Assembly (NCBI GenBank): GCA_002110485.1 | Contig: MOWL01000068.1 | Span: 1 to 64,000 of the forward strand | DNA from: Emergomyces orientalis | Lineage: Eukaryota > Ascomycota > Eurotiomycetes > Onygenales > Ajellomycetaceae | Reading direction: 5' to 3' | Length of the DNA: 64,000 nt | In this document: positions 1 through 8,940 of the stretch, one piece after another | Position numbering within the stretch: the first letter of the stretch is position 1 | Layout of the letters: each line of letters starts with the position of its first letter | Translations under genes and position numbers: made by a program | Notes under the pieces: generated by a model | Told to the model about the DNA's origin: nothing | The model's input: the letters and a program-made list of their open reading frames with translations, nothing else | The model's database searches: none

Positions 1-175
1 CAGCAGAGAAAAGAAAGACAAGCAAGAACAAGAGAAAACAGGGAAACAAGTAAGCAGAATGTGATCAACACAGCGACAGTGGCAAGATGCGGCAAATTGG
101 CAACAGCGCGATCGTGATTGGTCAATCTTTTGACGGCCCGGGGCCGGGAAAAACATGATTGGCTGATGGCTGCGG
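1..175. other. Gypsy tail downstream of the third frame
   Basis: No coding sequence is supported. Positions 1 to 55 are almost pure purine on the plus strand; this is the wrong strand for a polypurine tract of the minus-strand element. Positions 114 to 173 hold a diverged copy of the ATTGG/GC-rich block also found at 5419 to 5470. Confidence 0.5.
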
Positions 176-1516
176 CTATTCGGCGGGCGCATTCTCGCGG
201 CCATGCACCGGAATCTGCATAGCCTCGCCCTCGGCGACAGCGCGATCTCCCTCAATTGAGGCGAGGGGGATGTTCCTCTTCAGACAATAGAAACAGCTAC
301 GTTCTCCAAATAATTCCTCCTCTGTAGCCATCATGATCTCGAAACACCGGATCCCTTCGGTGACCGCTCTCTTGCGCCACTCCTCAATGTATTCTTGCGG
401 CGAACTGCCCTTGCCGTTGAAGAGAATATCTTCTTTGCATCTCTAAGCTGCGCTTTCACATCCAGGGACATAGGGAGAACACCGGCATCCTCTGTTCACT
501 GTTGTATGCTGCTTGTCAGTTGCCTCTACCAAAGCAGGGCTATCTTGATCAACCCCCATATTCTCAAATTCCCGCAACTTGGTCAGGGCTGAGAAGTTCA
601 GCAAGATGGGTGTCTGACAAGGCTGCAGACAGGCTGCTGACGTCCGAAAGCAAGGATTGGCTGGAGACGCGGCGAGAAGTACGCACAGGAGGACTATGTA
701 TAGAACCTTGAGGAGATCCAAGCGGAGGGTGCACTGGGCGTATCACGTTCAACACACGGGGAGAAGGTAGAGGAGACTGGCCAGTCATATGTTGATCGGG
801 AGGGGATAGGACACGTTCTTGAGGCTGGGTGAAAGCAACTGTCATAGAATCTTCAGTGAGAATTCCGCCAGGACCAAAGATAAGACCTGCAGCTTGAAGA
901 TTTCCTTGTGTGATCTCTTGGCCAATAAAATTGGAATCGGCCGCTGCTTCGATATCTGCCAACATGATCGTCTTATATCGCTTAACTCCTCGTCGAGGTG
1001 GCTGGAGTGATGCGAGCCCACATTGCTTGATTGATCCGGCCGATTGCAGAAGCATATTCGTGATGTAGGGCCAGGGTTTGACAGGCGCGTTGGCATCCGC
1101 TCTGAAGTCATGATATGCCAGAACGAATCCACGCGAACTTTTCCCCACATCCTGGTGCATGTAGTATATGCTATGGCGCAGCGATCGCGCCGTTCAGCTA
1201 CCTGAGCAGCAACTCGTTGAAGCTCCGCCGTCTGGTTATCAAATGCTTGCTGGGCCACCACCTGGCGCCAGGATCCATCATTTCTTATCCACTCATAGAA
1301 TGCGGCAACCTCATCTTGAGCCGCCTCATGGCGCCCCATGAGTAGATTACCGATCTCACATTGTGCTTGGTAGCGAACCTGCGGATTCTGACCCAGAGAA
1401 TTGACATAAGCTTGCAGCTCCATCGCCGTATGAAAAACATGGTTATCATATGTCACAAGAGCGAGCTGGCTCGCTGGTCTCGGTACCAGAGTGTGTTGGC
1501 TAGAGGGGTTCGACAT
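176..1516 (-). pseudogene. Third Gypsy reading frame, frameshifted, function unknown
   Basis: A reading frame starts with ATG at 1516, 420 bases after the pol stop. It encodes a helix-rich, Gln/Ala/Arg-rich protein for about 125 residues. Near 1140 the sensible reading moves to another frame, shown by the same MWGK/DVGK stretch in two frames. That frame stays open to 564, after which at least one more shift is needed. A last open stretch, including the residues QEYIEEWRKRAVTEG, ends at a TAG at 176 to 178. I recognise no domain: there is no signal peptide, clear envelope feature or chromodomain. The position after integrase is where some LTR elements carry an extra gene. It could be an accessory ORF of this family or captured host sequence. 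Confidence 0.55.
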
Positions 1517-1936
1517 CTTTGTAATGAAATAAGGAAATATAGGGAAAAATCAATGAATTAAAAATAGAAAAAGAGACTTGAATGCCAATTTGAAAAAGAA
1601 AAATGATTATCTGGGCAGAGCAGGTCAATAATATAATACTTCCTCAAGGTGAATTTTGGAAGATAATGTGAAAAGCAGTCAACATGCAGCGAGGGTGACA
1701 GCAGTTCATAAAATTCACTGCCAGCTTCAATCTGACCCAGAGAATTGAATATCAAAGAGAAAGTAAACAAAACAAAGAAAAGACAATATCAAGAGATTAA
1801 AATTAGAAGGAACTGATATGATGCATGAAAAACATGCAAGAAAGAAGCAGAATCATGAAAAATAGAGACTAAGAAAACAGCAACTTGAATGAAGAAAACA
1901 ACAACAAGGAAATCATTATACAAAGAAAAACAGCAG
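1517..1936 (-). other. Spacer between pol and third Gypsy frame
   Basis: These 420 bases are AT-rich, with long A/G runs on the plus strand (T/C on the element strand). They contain no credible coding stretch. They may carry signals for a separate downstream transcript, but no motif decides this. Confidence 0.4.
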
Positions 1937-4900
1937 TCAGATAATGACTGCAAACTCCTTACCATGAGGGATCCATGACTGCAAGTCATCCTGACCCCCC
2001 CTCAAAGAATTCTTCTTATCAGTATCTTGCATATCCACCTCTTCCTCTTCAATATCATTTGCTTCATTGATATTATTCTCTGCAACCGGCATTTGATTGT
2101 CTCGGAGATAGAACCTTTTTAACCTATTACCTGCAGTAGTATTTCGAAACGGCGAACCATCCAGCTCTTCCAGATGATAGGTCCCTTTCTCATGGTTTGC
2201 TTCTCGGATTCGATACGGGCCCAGCCATCGGAAGTTGAGCTTGGCAGAATAGGACGTTTCTAGCTTGGTATCATGCAAAAGCACCAAATCACTTATCTGC
2301 AATGGTTCTCGGACTAATTGCTTAGTTTCATCAAATAGATCTCGGTTCTTCTCTCTCGCACGGCGCAGGTGATGAGCGGCCTCCTCCAGATCTTCATCTC
2401 TCTTTTCCAATTGTCGAATACGCATATATATCAAATCAGCACGGGATTGCACTGTCTGCCAGGGAAGTGTTTGCCAAGTTGGAACGTCAAGCTCTATTGG
2501 AAGGATAGCATCGTAGCCATATTGCAGGCGGAACGGGGTTTCACCAGTAGATTGCCGAATGGTGACGCGATCTGCCCATAGCGCAGAATGGAAATGATTA
2601 ACCCAGCTTCTTCCATCTGCAGCTAGCTTTGAAAGCGCATCGGATATCGGGCGGTGACCGCGTTCGACCATGCCATTAGCCTTCGCATTGTATGGTGAGA
2701 TGGTTATTTGATTAACACGATATTTGGCGGTGAGAATCTTAGTCCATTTTTGATTCTCCGGCCCGCCATCACACACTAATTCCCGAAAGCAGCCGTGTCG
2801 GCAAATGATATTCTCATAGATGAATTGCGCCACGTTCTCAGCTGTTCCACGAGCGAGAGGGCGGCCTTCCACCCAGCCAGTGAGATCATTCCGAGCAATA
2901 ACAGCACATCGCTTGCCTCGGTTCTTCGGAAACTTGACAACATCGATACACCACTTGTCCCATAGATAATTGCGGCTTGTTGGATATAGTGGTTCTTCCA
3001 AGCGAGCGCCATCCCTCAGCTGGCACACTGTGCAGCTTTTGCAATAATTCTTGACGGCTTTCCAGATGCCTTCCCACCAATATCGCTGCGTGATCTTGTG
3101 GTTTGTGGCCTCGCGGCCCTTATGACCAGATTCATCATGCATCCGAGCAACGATATCCTTTTGCTCAGATGAGTTATCAACCACGCGTCTCAGAGGAATT
3201 CCCTTGCCTGATCGTCGGAATAGATGTTGACCTTGGACGATATATCGAAGTGCATGCTTGCGCCATTTAGAAAAGACGGAACGTGGTATATCATCCGGCC
3301 GCTTCATGGTGGTGAGAAACCTCGCAATTGATTCGCTGCGATCAGAATAATCAGGCGAAAGAACACGCACACCCGATGACTCGGAAGCATCCACGCCGCT
3401 GACATCGAAATCAGGAACCGTCAAAGATGCAACACTAATATAGTTGAGTTCTGCATCTATGAAATCATCGATATCTTGATCCTCAGGAACCTCACCCTCA
3501 GCAGGAGGTCGACGAGATAGCCCATCTGCAGCAGTATGCTTCCGACCAGGCACATGTCGAACTTCGAAATCAAACATCCGAATCCAGGCAAGCCAGCCAG
3601 TAACGAGAGCACCAGGCAGGTCAGTGGCAGATCGATTGAGCTGTGCCACTAGAGTCTTCGCGTCGGTTTCCAGAATAAAGTGAACGCCATACAGGTAATA
3701 ACGGCATTTCTTTAGCATCTTGAGCACAGCGCGGCATTCTCGCTTTCCTGCATCATATTTTGCTTCGGTGGGGCTCCAGATTCCGCTCTCATATCGGCAA
3801 GGGTGTAGCTTTCCATTCAATTTATCCCGTTGGCTGAGCGTTCCACCCCATCCTTCAAGACAGGCATCCGTGGCCATCACGATATCACCGGCATCTTCAG
3901 AATAATCAATGCAGCAAAGTGCAGGGGCAGTTGTCAGGGCATTCTTCAAAATTGCCATTGCATTCACTTGTTCAAGACCCCAGGTAAAAGGAATGTTCTT
4001 CTTGAATAGAATATAGATAGGTATAGAAATGATAGCGAAATTCGGAATCCATATTCTATAGTAAACGCAAACACCTAAGAAAGCTCGGGCACCCGTGACA
4101 TCTGTCGGATCCGGCCACTCAACGATTTTGACGATTTTCGCAGCTTCGGGGCGCCTGCCGTCAGCATCCACAACATATCCGACTAGAACCATACCGGAGC
4201 AGGCGAATTCTGACTTTCCAACCTGGATACACGTGTCCGCGAGTTCTATGCTGATGAGGGTGGCATCTAAGTTTTGCAGATGCTCCAGGACAAATTTCCG
4301 AATACCTGGCATCACTTCTTCATCATTGTAACGCGTCCGCGGGCCTTTCACACCAATATCATCCATAAAATTGTCTGCTTGATGCGGTATGTTCGATCGA
4401 AGAATGCGTGCCATGATTCGGCAGAACTGCGCAATAGAATTCGTCGCGCCTTGTGGCAGTGCTGTCTGACGAAGCAACCCGATCGGGGTAAGGAAAGCTG
4501 TCATATCTCGGCTGTCTTCGTGTAAAGGAACTTGATCATATCCAGAAAAGAAATCCATCATGCTCGTTATCTTCATTCCCGCGAAATCCTCAGCAAACGC
4601 GTCCGCACTAGGTGGAATATACGCATCGCGAATAGTGACAGCGTTCATGTCCATGCACGCGTTGACAATGCGATATTTCCCAGCTTCTTTCTTCTTGACG
4701 AGGAACCACTTATTTCGATACGGACCATGGCAATGTTCATAAACTCCAGAATCAACGCGTTCGCGAAGCATATTGATGATTGTAGGGACGAGCTTTCGAG
4801 GAATAGGAAATCCTGCCGCTTGCCATGCTTTATGCGGAGCAACGCGAATCTTGACAGGTGGAGAGACTTCTTTTGCAAGCGTTCCGCAATCCTTAAAACT

Positions 4901-5596
4901 CCACGCGAGGGCTTTTTCTCTTCTAAGCAGAATCTCAATCAAAAGTTCGCGTTCCTGTGGGGTGAGCATCGATCCGATCCGCAGATTCTTGATCCTTTCC
5001 TCTGTGAGTCGCGAACCTCGCGGGCAATCGGAGAAACGGGGTGTAATGAAATGATCGTAGGGCGAAGGCGGATCCTGCTCCGGAATCACATTGTCTTTGA
5101 ACCATTGTTGGCGAATTTCTCTCCACTTATCTGTTCCGCCGGGAATCCCGCCACCTGTAGTTGGCACATCGAGAGGTTGAATCTTATCGGCTTTTCGCTT
5201 GTATAATGTCGCAACGACTGGACCGCGCGATCGAGGAGAAGATCGTGAAGAAGCATATAAAGACAAATCATGAAGCTGCACACCACGAACACGGCGTGAT
5301 TCGGATATTGAATAATTAGAGAAAGGAAAAGATGAATGTGTAGACGGGTAAAATTGTTGATGTAGGATGGCGGGGAAAAACCTGTGAGGTTCTCGGGCGT
5401 TTTGGGGCGGCGTTCTCTGATTGGCTGAATCTTTTGGCGGCCCGGGGCCGCCAAAAGTCTGATTGGCTGACGCACCCACACCGCTTTCAAAACACGGCAG
5501 AATATTTGCCCCGCTATCCACATCGCGATCGCTGAATCTGATATCATTTCTTTGCCCACCACATTCAACATCGCAAAGATCAATCGGACTCAGCAT
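1937..5596 (-). CDS. pol: Gypsy pol: reverse transcriptase, RNase H, integrase
   Basis: A 1219-residue polyprotein that copies the element RNA into DNA and inserts it. The N-terminal ~150 residues are low complexity. Reverse transcriptase follows, with the catalytic box FMDDIG near residues 405 to 410 and LPQGATNS just before it. RNase H follows, with MATDACLEGWGG and FILETDAK. Integrase begins with a zinc-binding HHCC module (HDESGHKGREATNHK, then CKSCTVC) and continues into the DDE core (CIDVV, VCDGGPEN). A C-terminal region with WLGPYRIREA is typical of Gypsy integrase tails. The frame is uninterrupted. Its ATG lies two bases after the gag stop and in the -1 frame relative to gag, so expression is probably by frameshifting at 5602 to 5608. 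Protease is in the gag frame. Confidence 0.93.
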   Translation of the reverse strand: MLSPIDLCDVECGGQRNDIRFSDRDVDSGANILPCFESGVGASANQTFGGPGPPKDSANQRTPPQNAREPHRFFPAILHQQFYPSTHSSFPFSNYSISESRRVRGVQLHDLSLYASSRSSPRSRGPVVATLYKRKADKIQPLDVPTTGGGIPGGTDKWREIRQQWFKDNVIPEQDPPSPYDHFITPRFSDCPRGSRLTEERIKNLRIGSMLTPQERELLIEILLRREKALAWSFKDCGTLAKEVSPPVKIRVAPHKAWQAAGFPIPRKLVPTIINMLRERVDSGVYEHCHGPYRNKWFLVKKKEAGKYRIVNACMDMNAVTIRDAYIPPSADAFAEDFAGMKITSMMDFFSGYDQVPLHEDSRDMTAFLTPIGLLRQTALPQGATNSIAQFCRIMARILRSNIPHQADNFMDDIGVKGPRTRYNDEEVMPGIRKFVLEHLQNLDATLISIELADTCIQVGKSEFACSGMVLVGYVVDADGRRPEAAKIVKIVEWPDPTDVTGARAFLGVCVYYRIWIPNFAIISIPIYILFKKNIPFTWGLEQVNAMAILKNALTTAPALCCIDYSEDAGDIVMATDACLEGWGGTLSQRDKLNGKLHPCRYESGIWSPTEAKYDAGKRECRAVLKMLKKCRYYLYGVHFILETDAKTLVAQLNRSATDLPGALVTGWLAWIRMFDFEVRHVPGRKHTAADGLSRRPPAEGEVPEDQDIDDFIDAELNYISVASLTVPDFDVSGVDASESSGVRVLSPDYSDRSESIARFLTTMKRPDDIPRSVFSKWRKHALRYIVQGQHLFRRSGKGIPLRRVVDNSSEQKDIVARMHDESGHKGREATNHKITQRYWWEGIWKAVKNYCKSCTVCQLRDGARLEEPLYPTSRNYLWDKWCIDVVKFPKNRGKRCAVIARNDLTGWVEGRPLARGTAENVAQFIYENIICRHGCFRELVCDGGPENQKWTKILTAKYRVNQITISPYNAKANGMVERGHRPISDALSKLAADGRSWVNHFHSALWADRVTIRQSTGETPFRLQYGYDAILPIELDVPTWQTLPWQTVQSRADLIYMRIRQLEKRDEDLEEAAHHLRRAREKNRDLFDETKQLVREPLQISDLVLLHDTKLETSYSAKLNFRWLGPYRIREANHEKGTYHLEELDGSPFRNTTAGNRLKRFYLRDNQMPVAENNINEANDIEEEEVDMQDTDKKNSLRGGQDDLQSWIPHGKEFAVII

Positions 5597-5598
5597 AT

Positions 5599-8592
5599 CT
5601 AGTTTAAAGTCTGCACTTTGCCACGAAGATCATCTAACTTTCGATCTCCATGGTCGCCGGGAGAATAACCAAGAAAAGACACCTGATTCTTCTCATCCTT
5701 CGGATCAAAAACGTGAACAAGAACACCGCCTTTGTTATCTGTAGTTCTTGCCAAACGCGTCGCGTTTTCATATGGTCGGCCGAGAATGCAATCATGAGAA
5801 CCGCGTTCCATGATGAAGAATGTCTGAGGCACCATAACAGATCCAAGGCGAACAGGAACATCCTTGCAGATTCCAATGACACCACTCTGCTGACCCCCAG
5901 CTCCAAGAATAGGTTTGACAGCATCCCTTTGAATGATGAGACCGAGATCTAACGCAGTTCTTTCAACAAGACAGTTAATTTCCGCACCTCCATCAAATAT
6001 CGCCTCAGTTTCCCCCTTTCCAATTCCGACAGTGAACTTGATGTGTCCAACCGAAACGAGATTCCAACGAGGATTATACTCAGCAACAGAAGTGCCAGGT
6101 TGAACCAGGGCAACGGTGGCTGCATCATCCCGAATCATATGCTGTTGAACTTCGATGGGAAGATTTTGAAAGAACATGTGCTGGAGTTGGGTGGAGCATG
6201 CCATGAGATCTTTAATCTGAATTCCGCCGATTTCTTGGCGCATGATCTTCTCAAATATTCGCCGCGTCGCGATCGCCATATTGTCTTTATTCTTCATTTC
6301 TGCAGAAAGCTTTGGCCCTTTGAGTTTCCGAGGCCTGCAGAGAACAGTTTTCTTCTGAATCTGCGGAGCATCTGCCATTTCTGAATCTGGGACAATTCCA
6401 CCGTCTCCGAGCTTTGGACTTCCGCCCTGAAGCTGTTCATCATGGAGAGGTTGAGAATTATCATCCTCATCATCTTCCTGTGAAGCAGAGATCACATCTT
6501 GAGCAAAAGAAACTGATTTCCCATCTGAATACCTGCCATTGCGCCGAGAATGTGTTGTTGGCAGTCTCTTCTCCTTCTCAATTCGTCCGGAAAGCGTTGC
6601 TTGATTTTTATTCATAGAAGAGGCCTTATCCTTCTCAGTAGAAGTGGAAGCAGCCATTACACTAACAATCTCCTCCATCTCACTATCGGTCATATCACCT
6701 TCCTCAGGGCCACTATCAAATCCAATATCACATATGCTTACGGCATTCACCGATGGCATCGGGGATCCGTCAGGAAATACCCGGATACTACCATCATTCC
6801 GAAGTTTATCCGCGGTTGGGACAGTCGGCGGTGCAGCCATTTGCTTCAAAAGTCGTTCAATTGTAACAATATGGGGCTCAAGTCGGTTGACAGCAATCTT
6901 CGGGCCTTTTCTCATCACATTACCCTCATAGTATTCTCCAATCATATTCCGATGAATCTTGCCCTGATCGATGAGCCGGCCGATTGCTAAGCAATTTGGA
7001 AGCATATGGTTTGAATCTCCGCAACCCCAGCATGACATCGGCGGTCGATCGTATTGAACAAAGCTTCCAGATCGAGATCGAGACGGGCCTCCAGGTCCAC
7101 GTTGAGTTCCATAGTAAGACACATTTGGCAAATCCAATGCAGGATCACGTCCTCGAGTAAGAAGAACCTTTGGAGCAGTCACATTTTGCTGCATGTTTCC
7201 CTGGTTTTGAATGCCAGCGATCGCCAGAGATAACGCGTCCATTCGGTTGACAAGGTTCTCAAGAATGTTATCACTCGGATTCTGTGTTTTCGCATCCGGA
7301 GCAGGCATCGCCGAAGCGGTCGGCACAGGCACATTCAATGTGGGCGGATTAAACACGGGCTGAGCAGACGGCTGCATCGATGGAATAGAGTTGGGGAAAA
7401 CATCAGGTGCCAGAACTCGTGCAATCTCTTCCTTTGTCTTCTGCATTTGAGACACAGCATCGCAGATCTTCGGCAGTTCCCATCCAGATTGACTAACCTT
7501 ATCAAATCCAGCAGTGCGGAAAGCTTTTTCACGAATACCTTCTGAAAGTCCTTGAAGAAACCAGATACAAGCAAGAGATTGTTGCAATTCATTCTTGCAA
7601 ATGAGGGGCATCGCAACTGCGCGGAATTGACGGCAGTAGACGAGGATCTCCTGGCTGGTAGAATGGGTTTTGTTGCACAATGCATGGAGGTAAGATTGAT
7701 TATACATCTGTTGGTGAGCATCTTCGCGCCAGAAATCGGCAAGCAACTGCTTTTTAACCATTTCCCATGTCTTATGATCCAAGACAAGCTGATCGATATG
7801 GCCCTGCAGTTCCATGGTACAATAGTTCCGTAATACCGCCAGAGCATCGATTCCTGCAACGAAATGCAAGGTGCACATTGCCTCATATCGATCAACAAAA
7901 GCAGTAATGTTTCTCCCATCAAAGAATGGGGCTCCAGGTGCTCCAGGAATCGGCATCGGCATGACAAGACGTTGATATGGCAGTCCACTATTGGGAGTCG
8001 GCTGACCGGACGAGGTAGTAGTGGGTGTAGTCATCTTTTCTTTGCTAGCTTCTGTCTTCTCTTTGCTAACTTCTATTTTCGGGGGCGCTGCAGAGACCTT
8101 TCCTGACTGAGTTTGACGATGGGCAATAGAATCCGACCGAGAATGCTTGGAAGACATATATTGAGAAAGAAAGGAACGCACAAAAGACTTCTGTTCACAT
8201 AAGAGAAAGAGTTCAACAATACTATCAATATCAATATCCTTTTTATATTCAAATCTCAAATCCTCAAGAAAGAGAAGGAATTTCAACATCCACTTTAGAT
8301 CTTTTTGCTGAAGGTCTTTTTTCTTATCACTTTTCTCAACATTTCTCTCTTCTTTCATTTGTTGAATAGGGGTATGGGTATTCAAATTGAGCTTATCAGT
8401 GGGGCGTTCGCTCGCATCCTTCATTATCCACTGTCGATATCGGCCATATCGGCCAATCAGAGGCTTCCACAAATGAACACTATTGAAAAGAATGCTCAAC
8501 AAAAGCAGAAAAGACAAAATGTTGAGAGAAATCATATCAGTCGTAGCTACCGCCTGCCCATCCATTTTGAATTGCCTTCCCAGGGACGCCAA
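5599..8592 (-). CDS. gag: Gypsy gag with C-terminal protease
   Basis: A 997-residue structural polyprotein that would form the virus-like particle and package element RNA. A hydrophobic stretch lies near residues 20 to 45 and is followed by a charged segment. A capsid-like helical region lies around residues 215 to 400. One CCHC zinc knuckle, CWGCGDSNHMLPNC, lies near residue 515. The acidic, Ser-rich middle is unremarkable. Near the C-terminus, IFDGGAEIN followed by CILGRPYE is a retropepsin-like aspartic protease, with DGG in place of the usual D-S/T-G. The start is the first ATG of the open frame; MDGQAVATT, nine codons later, is an alternative. Protease fused to gag and separate from RT is seen in other fungal Gypsy families. 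Confidence 0.88.
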   Translation of the reverse strand: MASLGRQFKMDGQAVATTDMISLNILSFLLLLSILFNSVHLWKPLIGRYGRYRQWIMKDASERPTDKLNLNTHTPIQQMKEERNVEKSDKKKDLQQKDLKWMLKFLLFLEDLRFEYKKDIDIDSIVELFLLCEQKSFVRSFLSQYMSSKHSRSDSIAHRQTQSGKVSAAPPKIEVSKEKTEASKEKMTTPTTTSSGQPTPNSGLPYQRLVMPMPIPGAPGAPFFDGRNITAFVDRYEAMCTLHFVAGIDALAVLRNYCTMELQGHIDQLVLDHKTWEMVKKQLLADFWREDAHQQMYNQSYLHALCNKTHSTSQEILVYCRQFRAVAMPLICKNELQQSLACIWFLQGLSEGIREKAFRTAGFDKVSQSGWELPKICDAVSQMQKTKEEIARVLAPDVFPNSIPSMQPSAQPVFNPPTLNVPVPTASAMPAPDAKTQNPSDNILENLVNRMDALSLAIAGIQNQGNMQQNVTAPKVLLTRGRDPALDLPNVSYYGTQRGPGGPSRSRSGSFVQYDRPPMSCWGCGDSNHMLPNCLAIGRLIDQGKIHRNMIGEYYEGNVMRKGPKIAVNRLEPHIVTIERLLKQMAAPPTVPTADKLRNDGSIRVFPDGSPMPSVNAVSICDIGFDSGPEEGDMTDSEMEEIVSVMAASTSTEKDKASSMNKNQATLSGRIEKEKRLPTTHSRRNGRYSDGKSVSFAQDVISASQEDDEDDNSQPLHDEQLQGGSPKLGDGGIVPDSEMADAPQIQKKTVLCRPRKLKGPKLSAEMKNKDNMAIATRRIFEKIMRQEIGGIQIKDLMACSTQLQHMFFQNLPIEVQQHMIRDDAATVALVQPGTSVAEYNPRWNLVSVGHIKFTVGIGKGETEAIFDGGAEINCLVERTALDLGLIIQRDAVKPILGAGGQQSGVIGICKDVPVRLGSVMVPQTFFIMERGSHDCILGRPYENATRLARTTDNKGGVLVHVFDPKDEKNQVSFLGYSPGDHGDRKLDDLRGKVQTLN
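5602..5608 (-). promoter_or_regulatory. Candidate -1 ribosomal frameshift heptamer TTTAAAC
   Basis: The minus strand reads ACT TTA AAC TAG in the gag frame, so the heptamer T TTA AAC sits in the canonical X XXY YYZ register immediately before the gag stop (5599 to 5601). Slipping back one base continues as CTA GAT ATG into the pol frame, whose first ATG is at 5596. The heptamer and register are seen directly; use of the site is inferred. Confidence 0.75.
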
Positions 8593-8940
8593 TGAAGTGG
8601 AATAAGGGGTTGTGCGCTTTTGGCGGCACGTGGGCAGGAGCAGCGGGATCGTAAGGAGGTTGGTAAGTTCGCCGTGTATACAATATTCTATTCAACGAGC
8701 TATCCAAATAGCAATACAAAAGAACACGTAGGAGATTCAAATATAGAAGAAGAACAAGCAATCAATCACATATCAAATCACACAATCAAAAAGGAGCAAT
8801 CTCACTGCTCTGCGTACAATCAATCTTCGCCGAATCCACACGTGTGTCAAAGGATAATGGGAATATGAGGCAGCCATGCCAAACAAATATATGAGGCGGT
8901 CTCGGCGAAAAGTAATACCACGCCGAGATTCCCCACCACA
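8593..8940 (-). repeat. 5' LTR and leader of the Gypsy element
   Basis: Sequence between the gag start and the break in the LINE RNase H frame. The outer end on the minus strand reads TGTGGTGGGGAATCTCGGCG. A perfect 7-base inverted repeat (CTCGGCG at 8901 to 8907, CGCCGAG at 8921 to 8927) lies near this end. The inner LTR boundary and the primer-binding site could not be fixed: there is no unambiguous CA/TGG junction, and the second LTR is outside the window. Confidence 0.6.

Larger units (their letters stand above)
1..8940 (-). mobile_element. Ty3/Gypsy LTR retrotransposon, cut by the left window edge
   Basis: The element holds, in transcription order, an LTR and leader (about 8940 to 8593), gag-protease (8592 to 5599), pol with reverse transcriptase, RNase H and integrase (5596 to 1937), and a decayed third frame (1516 to 176). 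The order RT, RNase H, integrase defines Ty3/Gypsy. The right boundary follows from the break in the LINE RNase H frame near 8935 to 8940, where sequence beginning TGTGGTGGGG starts. The second LTR is not visible and presumably lies left of base 1, so LTR identity and target-site duplication cannot be checked. GC content is normal and gag and pol are open, so the insertion looks young and is not visibly mutated by genome defence. Confidence 0.9.

Noticed and set aside
1..55. Purine run as a polypurine tract
   Set aside because: The Gypsy element is transcribed from the minus strand, where this run is pyrimidine.
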